Positions 1 through 5,269 of a stretch of DNA of 10,057 nt are shown piece after piece (positions within the stretch are counted from its first letter, which is position 1; every line of letters begins with the position of its first letter). Origin of the DNA: Bacillota bacterium (lineage in GTDB: Bacteria > Bacillota > Clostridia > Christensenellales > CAG-138); the NCBI GenBank assembly GCA_023461495.1, contig JAEYLA010000047.1:1-10057 (forward strand), in the 5' to 3' direction. A program made the translations under genes and the position numbers. The notes under the pieces are model-generated. The model did no database searches and was not told where the DNA came from. It was given only the letters and a program-made list of their open reading frames with translations.

Positions 1-170
1 AGGGCGTGAAAAAAGCGTTCTGCGTGGAAATGAGCGCGGGCCAGATGGTGGAGGATATCCGCCTTGCCGTCAATGGGGAAAAGCGGGTGGAGATGCTCCC
101 GTACCTCGGCAGCCGCGTGCCCACCGCGGAGGACATCGTAAGTAAAATACTCGAGATGGAGGGCGTATAA
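1..170 (+). CDS. 2-oxoacid:ferredoxin oxidoreductase alpha subunit, C-terminal end (VorB/KorA type)
   Basis: Only the last 55 codons are in the window; the first complete codon is at 3 and the TAA is at 168-170. The readable end contains FCVEMSAGQMVEDIRLAV, the usual C-terminal block of VorB/KorA-type alpha subunits (an EM..GQM.EDvrlAv pattern). In this family the alpha chain carries the transketolase-like pyrimidine-binding and central domains, and pairs with the TPP-binding beta chain to decarboxylate 2-oxoacids to acyl-CoA, passing electrons to ferredoxin in the cytoplasm. The beta subunit begins one base after this stop, so the genes are clearly one operon. The fragment cannot tell branched-chain 2-oxoacid (Vor) from 2-oxoglutarate (Kor) specificity, so no symbol is assigned. 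Confidence 0.88.
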   Translation, partial: GVKKAFCVEMSAGQMVEDIRLAVNGEKRVEMLPYLGSRVPTAEDIVSKILEMEGV

Positions 171-171
171 T

Positions 172-909
172 ATGGCAGCCGTATTTCAAAAAACGCCTGT
201 TCTGACGGATGTGGAGATGCATTACTGTCCGGGCTGCGGGCACGGCATCGTGCACCGGCTGATCGCGGAAACGATCGAAGAATTGCACCTGCAGGAAAAA
301 ACGGTCGGCATCGCGCCCGTTGGCTGTGCGGTGTTCGCTTACAAATACTTTAATATTGATATGCAAGAGGCCGCACACGGCAGGGCGCCTGCGGTCGCCA
401 CCGGAGTCAAGCGCGTATTGGGACCGGATAGCTGCGTGTTTACCTACCAGGGGGACGGCGACCTTGCGTCCATCGGCGCTGCGGAAATCGTGCACGCCGC
501 GCACCGCGGGGAAAAGATCACCACCATATTCATCAACAACGCCATCTACGGCATGACAGGCGGGCAGATGGCCCCCACGACGCTTTTGGGCCAGCGCACC
601 ACGACCTCGCCTTACGGGCGGGAGCAGTCGCACAGCGGCAGCCCGTTAAAAGTGTCCGAAATGCTTGCAACCATCGAAGGCGCAGCCTACATTGAGCGCG
701 TGGCGCTCAATACCACGGCGAACATTTTGCGCGCAAAGAAGGCCATCCGCAAGGCGTTTGAAACCCAGATGGCGGGCAAGGGCTTCTCCATGGTGGAGGT
801 ATTGTCCACCTGTCCCACGAACTGGGGAAAATCGCCTGCGGAATCAATGGATTGGCTGGCGGAAGCCATGATACCCTACTTTCCCCTCGGGGTCATGAAG
901 GAGGTATAG
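172..909 (+). CDS. 2-oxoacid:ferredoxin oxidoreductase beta subunit (TPP-binding)
   Basis: This 245-residue protein is the catalytic TPP-binding subunit of a Vor/Kor-type complex that converts a 2-oxoacid and CoA to acyl-CoA, CO2 and reduced ferredoxin. Visible signatures are CPGCGHG at residues 19-25, PVGC ending at Cys52, and the TPP/Mg motif GDGDLASIGA at 94-103 followed by NNAIYGMTGGQ at 122-132. Cys214 (STCPTNWG) with Cys19, Cys22 and Cys52 matches the four-cysteine ligand set for the [4Fe-4S] cluster in this family. The length is on the short, typical side. The ATG is one base after the alpha stop, with GGAGGG about seven bases upstream, so the start is secure. Substrate cannot be fixed: VorA and KorB are close relatives. 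The gamma gene follows after three bases. Confidence 0.93.
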   Translation: MAAVFQKTPVLTDVEMHYCPGCGHGIVHRLIAETIEELHLQEKTVGIAPVGCAVFAYKYFNIDMQEAAHGRAPAVATGVKRVLGPDSCVFTYQGDGDLASIGAAEIVHAAHRGEKITTIFINNAIYGMTGGQMAPTTLLGQRTTTSPYGREQSHSGSPLKVSEMLATIEGAAYIERVALNTTANILRAKKAIRKAFETQMAGKGFSMVEVLSTCPTNWGKSPAESMDWLAEAMIPYFPLGVMKEV

Positions 910-912
910 CCG

Positions 913-1449
913 ATGCTGGAACAGAACCTTTTTGCGGGATTTGGCGGGCAGGGCGTGCTGCTGATGGGGCAGCTTCTTGCGTATGCCGGAATGCTGGAGG
1001 GAAAACAGGTCACCTGGCTTCCCGCCTATGGGCCGGAAATGCGCGGCGGCACCGCGAACTGCAGCGTGATTATTTCCGACGAAGCCATCGGGTCGCCCGT
1101 TGTCAGCCGCGCAACGACTGTAATTGCGCTCAACCGCCCGTCTCTGGATAAATTCGAGGAGAACGTGCAGCAGGGCGGCAAGCTCTTTATCAACAGCTCC
1201 ATCATCGACAGGCCCACGAAAAGGGACGATGTGGAGATTTATTACGTGCCCTGCAATGAGATTGCGGAGCGCCTTGGCAACGCCCGTGTGGCGAACATGG
1301 TCATGCTTGGCGCATATATTGAAAAAACGGGCAGCGTAGATATGGAAAACGTCATGCAGGCGCTCAAGGAGAAGCTTGGAGCAAAGAAGGCGGATCTGCT
1401 TTCCCTCAACCGTGAAGCGCTCAAAGAAGGTGCCGAGGCAGTACGGTAG
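913..1449 (+). CDS. 2-oxoacid:ferredoxin oxidoreductase gamma subunit
   Basis: This 178-residue protein is the gamma (PorC/KorC-like, POR domain) subunit. It shows the family's N-terminal glycine-rich GFGGQGV at residues 9-15 and the conserved YGPEMRGGTANC at 39-50. The gamma chain is part of the cytoplasmic complex that moves electrons from 2-oxoacid oxidation to ferredoxin; in this family it helps form the CoA-binding side. Its length is normal for a separate gamma chain. The start ATG is set by AAGGAGG at 898-904, inside the end of the beta gene. The gene order alpha-beta-gamma, with intergenic gaps of one and three bases, shows a single transcript. It ends in front of a strong terminator at 1481-1506. 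The small ferredoxin-like delta subunit is not seen and would lie upstream of the window if present. Confidence 0.92.
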   Translation: MLEQNLFAGFGGQGVLLMGQLLAYAGMLEGKQVTWLPAYGPEMRGGTANCSVIISDEAIGSPVVSRATTVIALNRPSLDKFEENVQQGGKLFINSSIIDRPTKRDDVEIYYVPCNEIAERLGNARVANMVMLGAYIEKTGSVDMENVMQALKEKLGAKKADLLSLNREALKEGAEAVR

Positions 1450-1480
1450 CGAACGAAATCGTATATTGAAAAATGAACGA

Positions 1481-1506
1481 AGCGGCAGGGAGACCCTGCC
1501 GCTTTT
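1481..1506 (+). terminator. Intrinsic terminator after the oxidoreductase operon
   Basis: AGCGGCAGGG (1481-1490) and CCCTGCCGCT (1494-1503) form a perfect 10-bp stem with an AGA loop, followed by a T run (1503-1506). It lies 31 bases after the gamma stop. The convergent helicase gene ends at 1524, so the same hairpin may also act on the other strand, though the U-tract in that direction is poor. Confidence 0.9.
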
Positions 1507-1523
1507 GTATGGCTGCTATTCGA

Positions 1524-2804
1524 TTACCGGAACGAGGATGCCCTGCGGTTTTTGCCGCGCTGGCCGAAATGCCGCGTCTGGGAGGATGCGCGCGAGGAAC
1601 TTGCGGCAGGCGCGCCGTAACGCGGCTGCTGCCCATAAGGCTGCACCTTCCTGACAAAGGCGGCGTCCGCAATATCGTCCTCAATTGCAGGGCCGGTGGG
1701 AACGATCACAGTCTTGAGGCTGCGCATCATCTGTTTTAACTGCTCACGTTCACGCGGGAAAATGAGCGTATAAGAGACACCCTGCAGTTCGGCTCTGCCG
1801 GTACGGCCGATGCGATGCACATACGATTCGCTGTCGAGCGGGATATCGTAGTTGATGACCGCGTCGATGTGGTGTACGTCGATGCCGCGGGAGGCAACGT
1901 CGGTCGCAACAAGCACGCGAAGTTCCCCGTTGCGGTATTTTGCCATGACCTTGTCGCGTTGGTTCTGCCGCATATCACCGTGCAGGGCGTCGGCAAGGAA
2001 GCCGTTCTTCTGCAGGGTGAGGGCAAGCCTGTCCGCCATGCGCTTGGTGTTGACAAAGATCAGTGAGAGCGCAAAATTCTCTTCCTGCAGGAGCTTCGTA
2101 AGAGCCCCTTCCTTTGCGCCGGTACGCACTTCCGTATAATACTGCTTGACGGAATCCACCGTAAGCGAGCTTTGTGCAATGGTCAGCTGCTCCGCATTGC
2201 GCTGGAACGTCTTTGCGATGTCGAGAACGCCCTTGGACATGGTGGCGGAAAACAGCGCCGTCTGCCGTTCCTGCGGTACGCTTTCGAGGATGCGCGTCAG
2301 GTCGGGGCGGAAGCCCATATCGAGCATCCTGTCCGCTTCGTCAAGGATGACGGTGCGTACGTCATGGAGCCGGATGGTTTTTCTTGCAATGTGGTCCAAC
2401 AGCCTGCCGGGCGTAGCTACAATGATCTGCGGCCTGCGCCTGAGCGCCGCAAACTGCTTTTCGATGCGTTCGCCGCCGAAGATCGCCACAACACGAAGGC
2501 CGGGCTTGCTTTGCGTCAGGCTTTTTAAAACGGATGCGATCTGTACGGCAAGCTCACGCGTGGGGCAGAGCACGATGGTCTGCACGGTCGCCGCCGCGGG
2601 ATCCATACGCTCCACCACGGGAATGCCAAAGGCGCAGGTTTTTCCGGTGCCGGTAGGCGCCTGCACGGTGATGTCGCCGCCCTTTAAGAGGGGAGCGATG
2701 GAGAGCTGCTGCACAGGCGTTGCGGTGGTAAAGCCCATGCGTCCAAGCGTTTCCAGCATGGCAACGGAAACGCCCAATTGTTGAAAGGTAACTTGTTGCG
2801 TCAT
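1524..2804 (-). CDS. DEAD-box ATP-dependent RNA helicase
   Basis: This 426-residue cytoplasmic helicase uses ATP to open short RNA duplexes, as in ribosome assembly, RNA decay or cold adaptation. The full motif set is present: Q-motif with F7 and TPVQQ (29-33); motif I APTGTGKT (49-56); Ia PTREL (81-85); Ib TPGRL (131-135); II DEAD (155-158); III SAT (186-188); IV LIFVNTK (248-254); V VATDVASRGID (299-309); VI HRIGRTGR (330-337). After the core is a tail of about 90 residues, ending in an Arg/Ser/Gln-rich basic stretch of the RNA-binding kind seen in RhlE/CshA-like proteins. I chose ATG 2804 because it sits just before the Q-motif. A GTG at 2912 in frame would add 36 residues unlike the family. 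No Shine-Dalgarno precedes 2804; see the overlapping upstream ORF. Confidence 0.93.
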   Translation of the reverse strand: MTQQVTFQQLGVSVAMLETLGRMGFTTATPVQQLSIAPLLKGGDITVQAPTGTGKTCAFGIPVVERMDPAAATVQTIVLCPTRELAVQIASVLKSLTQSKPGLRVVAIFGGERIEKQFAALRRRPQIIVATPGRLLDHIARKTIRLHDVRTVILDEADRMLDMGFRPDLTRILESVPQERQTALFSATMSKGVLDIAKTFQRNAEQLTIAQSSLTVDSVKQYYTEVRTGAKEGALTKLLQEENFALSLIFVNTKRMADRLALTLQKNGFLADALHGDMRQNQRDKVMAKYRNGELRVLVATDVASRGIDVHHIDAVINYDIPLDSESYVHRIGRTGRAELQGVSYTLIFPREREQLKQMMRSLKTVIVPTGPAIEDDIADAAFVRKVQPYGQQPRYGAPAASSSRASSQTRHFGQRGKNRRASSFR

Positions 2805-2866
2805 GTGTTGTTTGTTTCTATCGCAATTGCCTGTGCCCGCAGAAGCTGCCGAAATTTGTTCGTCAT
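2801..2866 (-). CDS. Candidate 21-codon upstream ORF coupled to the helicase
   Basis: In the helicase leader, an ATG at 2866 opens a 21-codon frame (MTNKFRQLLRAQ...ETNNT). Its TGA overlaps the helicase ATG as ATGA at 2804-2801. This is the classic geometry for translational coupling, and it would explain why the helicase start has no Shine-Dalgarno. A TTG at 2887 in the same frame would lengthen it by seven codons. The upstream ORF's own ribosome binding site is weak, so its translation is an inference. Confidence 0.3.
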   Translation of the reverse strand: MTNKFRQLLRAQAIAIETNNT

Positions 2867-2931
2867 CCTGTCGGCGCCCGCGAGCAAGCAGATCTTGCGC
2901 GCACAGCGGCACTATAAGCGTGGGATAGATG

Positions 2932-2937
2932 CCTCCT
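2932..2937 (-). promoter_or_regulatory. Orphan AGGAGG Shine-Dalgarno-like site in the helicase leader
   Basis: The minus strand reads TTCAGGAGGCATC. This is a perfect Shine-Dalgarno, but no ATG, GTG or TTG lies 5-12 bases downstream. The first in-frame start is GTG 2912, 19 bases away. It may be fortuitous, a ribosome standby site, or evidence for the longer helicase form. Confidence 0.35.
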
Positions 2938-2963
2938 GAAATTTATTTGTCTTGTATCCGCAT

Positions 2964-3019
2964 AAAAAAACACATGTCTACGTAAATCATCAAACGAACC
3001 ATGACTTACAAAACATGTG
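2964..3019 (-). terminator. AU-rich terminator-like hairpin in the helicase leader (candidate attenuator)
   Basis: Read on the minus strand, CACATGT (3019-3013) pairs with ACATGTG (2977-2971). Inside that, GTAAGTCAT (3009-3001) pairs with ATGATTTAC (2990-2982), including one G-U. A 3/4-base internal loop separates the two stems and the apical loop is 10 bases. Seven U residues follow immediately (2970-2964). The hairpin lies about 25-75 bases after the predicted start site and well before the helicase start, so it would act as an attenuator within the leader. The AU-rich stem suggests temperature sensitivity, but that is inference. Confidence 0.55.
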
Positions 3020-3048
3020 AGACAATGTTGTTTTCGAATACATATGCA

Positions 3049-3078
3049 ATCTTAACATATAACGATTGCTTCTGTCAA
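3049..3078 (-). promoter_or_regulatory. Predicted sigma-A promoter for the DEAD-box helicase
   Basis: On the minus strand there is a perfect -35 TTGACA (3078-3073), an 18-base spacer, and TAAGAT as -10 (3054-3049), preceded by TGT as an extended -10 (TGnTAAGAT). Transcription would start near 3042 and give a 5' leader of about 240 nt. Between this promoter and the terminator at 3117-3146 (3079-3116) I see nothing else. Confidence 0.6.
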
Positions 3079-3109
3079 GCAGCGCGGCATAAAGCGTTCC
3101 ATAAATATA

Positions 3110-3146
3110 CAACAAAGCAAGGGTTGCCGAAAAACACAACCCTTGC
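3110..3146 (-). terminator. Intrinsic terminator after the PRC-barrel gene
   Basis: GCAAGGGTTG (3146-3137 on the minus strand) and CAACCCTTGC (3126-3117) make a perfect 10-bp stem with a 10-base loop. TTTGTTG follows (3116-3110). It lies 33 bases after the stop codon of the PRC-barrel gene and closes the three-gene envelope operon. Confidence 0.8.
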
Positions 3147-3179
3147 CTGCGCTACAAAAACAGGAGTGAGCAAATACCG

Positions 3180-3830
3180 TTATACGTTGAGTGTCAGGGT
3201 CAGGAGCGCATCGTGTGCGGCAGCCTGCTCAAGTAGTTCGCGCGTGAGCTCCGTGCCGGGTTCAACGGCAAAGACGCCGTCATCGCTCGTTACGGCAGTC
3301 TTTACAAACTTACCAAGCAGGAAGCGGATGGAGTCTTCCTCAATTTCGCTGTAGGCGGGCGGCTCAGGGGCAAATTCAGCTTCGCCAAGGTTCAGGAACA
3401 CGGTGTTTCCGGCGAGTGATACGATCTTGTCGCCAAGGAATTCCGTACCGTTGGAAAGGAAGAGCTTTTCAATCGCACCGGTCTTGGGGTGGAAGCCGAA
3501 GTCGCTGACCTCACCAATGATGTCGCCGCTGCTCGAAAGCGCGGTTGCGCCGAGGATGTAGAAGCCCTTTTCGGTGACTTCGAGAAGCTCCTTGGACTCA
3601 TACAGCTTTTTCACGTTTTCGACCGTGGCGGTGATGGCATAGTCCGCGCCCATACCCAGCACATCCTTGAACGCGAGGCCGTAGAAGCCATAGCCGCGGC
3701 TATCCTTCAGCACCAGATAATCCACGTTTTTTTCAGCCGCGTTGATAACGATATCCTGTATGACGCCCTTATCGCGGCCTTCTTTTATACCCATGACCTT
3801 CAATCCAAGAATCTCGGTTGACTTTTTCAT
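3180..3830 (-). CDS. PRC-barrel domain protein (two tandem domains)
   Basis: This 216-residue protein looks like two PRC-barrel domains. The first (about residues 5-80) reads EILGLKVMGIKEGRDKGVIQ, with YLVLKDSRGYGFYGL following. The second (about 85-160) has GFYILGATALSSSGDIIGEV, FGFHPKTGAIEKLFLSNG and IVSLAGNTVFL. PRC-barrels are small beta-barrel adaptors related to the photosynthetic reaction-centre H subunit and the RimM C-terminal domain; their ligands are often unknown. The remaining C-terminal 50 residues are acidic, then helical. There is no signal peptide or membrane segment, so it should be cytoplasmic. The start at 3830 is fixed by AGGAGG with an eight-base spacing. It is the last gene of the operon with the VanW protein, 44 bases away. 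Exact role unknown. Confidence 0.85.
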   Translation of the reverse strand: MKKSTEILGLKVMGIKEGRDKGVIQDIVINAAEKNVDYLVLKDSRGYGFYGLAFKDVLGMGADYAITATVENVKKLYESKELLEVTEKGFYILGATALSSSGDIIGEVSDFGFHPKTGAIEKLFLSNGTEFLGDKIVSLAGNTVFLNLGEAEFAPEPPAYSEIEEDSIRFLLGKFVKTAVTSDDGVFAVEPGTELTRELLEQAAAHDALLTLTLNV

Positions 3831-3874
3831 TCTGCTACCTCCTGATTATTCGCCTGCACTCAAGCATTGGTTCT

Positions 3875-5269
3875 CTATTTAATGATTTCATCGGTGCCCA
3901 TAAGGATTGTACCGCGCATTGCGCGGAAATGATCGCGCGAAATCAAATCGCTCTGCTGTACCACACCGTCCTTTACATAATGGCGGTAGACGATCACTTC
4001 ATATCCCTTGCGGCTGTGGACCTTTGTGCGCACTTTTCCCACGGGAAGCTTGTCCGTATAGATCACAACCGGGTCGGGCGAAGGGATTTCTTTGAGTATA
4101 ACATTTTCTACTTCAATTTCCATCCCGTCCGGCAACTGTTGGCCATATATTTCTACCGTTGCGACAAGCTCTTCGAATGTTGCGGTAATATACATGGGAA
4201 ACTCCGAACGGTTTTTGATCTTGAGATCCTTGTTGTCCCAGTTGAGCGTTGCGTCAAGGCCGATGGGAAGGTATTCCGACGGCCAGGTGTGGTGTACGCG
4301 CTCTATAATTTCCATATCCGCGTACAGCGCCGCGTTGTAAAGCGTCCCCGCAAGCTGACAGATACCGCCGCCGATAGAGTCCGCAAGCTGTCCGTCCACG
4401 ATGGCCGCCGCGGCCTTAAAGCCCTTTTCTTCGGTCCGCTGGCCAACAAGATCATTGAGGGAAAGCGTCTCGCCCGGGGCGAGCATGAGGCCGTCCACTG
4501 CCTCGCACATCAGGCGGATGTTGGTGTTGCGGCTTTCATTGTTCGTGGCAACGGTCACGGAGCGGCCGATCAAAACCGTGTTGTGCGCAAGTACCTGCTG
4601 GGTAACGGCGGGTACGATGGTATTGACAAAGCCTCCGCTTACGGTCAGCGTACTGTAATCCTTTTTAATCAGCTTTTCCTTAACGGCTTCCGCCACTAGG
4701 GGCACGTTTGCAACATGGCCTGTCTGTTCCTTTTCATAGACAAACCGGCGCGCCATAACGTCATAGGTTGCATAGGCGTCTATCTCCGGAATATCCTGCT
4801 CCTTTAAAAAGGATGCAAGGGTGCGGGTGAGCGCCGCTTCATCCAGAACAAACTCCGTGTGCGCAGCAAAAGGGGTTTGCGTAGCGTCGAAGTCATCGGT
4901 GATACTGCCCGATCTGTTTCTGGAATAAGCGTCCTCGAGCAGCGCTTTGGCATTTGTGGAAACGCCAAGCTCAGCGGCACCAAACGTTCTGCTCGTCCCG
5001 TGGTAGGAAACGGGCAGCGAAATCTTTGCAAGTGCGGACGCTTCGCTTGTAAGAACCCTGCGTTCGCCTTCCTGTCTGCTTAATCCGCTGATGTCAATGC
5101 CGTTGATCTTTGTATTCTGCGCAAAGGCGGGCGCGTCCACCATCCTTGTAATACCGCCGAATGCGCCAAGGAACACAAGTGCTGCGGCAGTGGCAGCTGT
5201 AAATATAATGCCGACCGTTTGCAGGAAGGCATGTTTCTCGCTGGTTTTAACGCGTGCGCGCATCCGCAT
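3875..5269 (-). CDS. VanW-family protein with N-terminal membrane anchor and peptidoglycan-binding-4-like region
   Basis: This 464-residue protein has a basic N-terminus, then a hydrophobic segment at about 17-40 (signal anchor or signal peptide). Residues about 53-220 resemble the PG_binding_4 region that precedes VanW in many Clostridia (KINGIDISGLSRQEGE). The VanW domain spans about 235-365 and contains GGGICQLAGTLYNAAL (300-315) and PIGLDAT (335-341). The end (about 392-455) resembles the G5-like tail common in these proteins (GYEVIVYRHYVKDGVV). It probably faces the cell wall. VanW was named from vancomycin-resistance clusters, but most chromosomal copies have no known role and do not imply resistance. 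The start overlaps the upstream membrane-protein gene by 23 bases, indicating coupled translation. ATG 5263 two codons later is an equal alternative; the Shine-Dalgarno is weak. Confidence 0.88.
   Translation of the reverse strand: MRMRARVKTSEKHAFLQTVGIIFTAATAAALVFLGAFGGITRMVDAPAFAQNTKINGIDISGLSRQEGERRVLTSEASALAKISLPVSYHGTSRTFGAAELGVSTNAKALLEDAYSRNRSGSITDDFDATQTPFAAHTEFVLDEAALTRTLASFLKEQDIPEIDAYATYDVMARRFVYEKEQTGHVANVPLVAEAVKEKLIKKDYSTLTVSGGFVNTIVPAVTQQVLAHNTVLIGRSVTVATNNESRNTNIRLMCEAVDGLMLAPGETLSLNDLVGQRTEEKGFKAAAAIVDGQLADSIGGGICQLAGTLYNAALYADMEIIERVHHTWPSEYLPIGLDATLNWDNKDLKIKNRSEFPMYITATFEELVATVEIYGQQLPDGMEIEVENVILKEIPSPDPVVIYTDKLPVGKVRTKVHSRKGYEVIVYRHYVKDGVVQQSDLISRDHFRAMRGTILMGTDEIIK

Noticed and set aside
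2146..2784. Plus-strand open frame of 212 codons opposite the helicase
   Set aside because: It is a shadow of the helicase core motifs, with Ser/Arg/Met-rich translation and no ribosome binding site.
2805..2912. Helicase start at GTG 2912
   Set aside because: The added 36 residues do not resemble the family N-terminus, and the AGGAGG is 19 bases away. ATG 2804 sits immediately before the Q-motif. Kept only as an alternative.
2943..2963. Six-codon leader ORF (MRIQDK) just after the U-tract in the helicase leader
   Set aside because: No ribosome binding site and no run of regulatory codons. An ORF this short is expected by chance.
3818..4699. Plus-strand open frame of 293 codons opposite the VanW gene
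   Set aside because: It is the mirror of a clearly conserved VanW protein, begins by overlapping the PRC-barrel start, and has no Shine-Dalgarno or family resemblance.
3875..5269. Vancomycin-resistance role for the VanW protein
   Set aside because: There are no vanR/S/H/A/X/Y-type genes nearby, and VanW-domain proteins are common in Clostridia without resistance. The name reflects the domain only.
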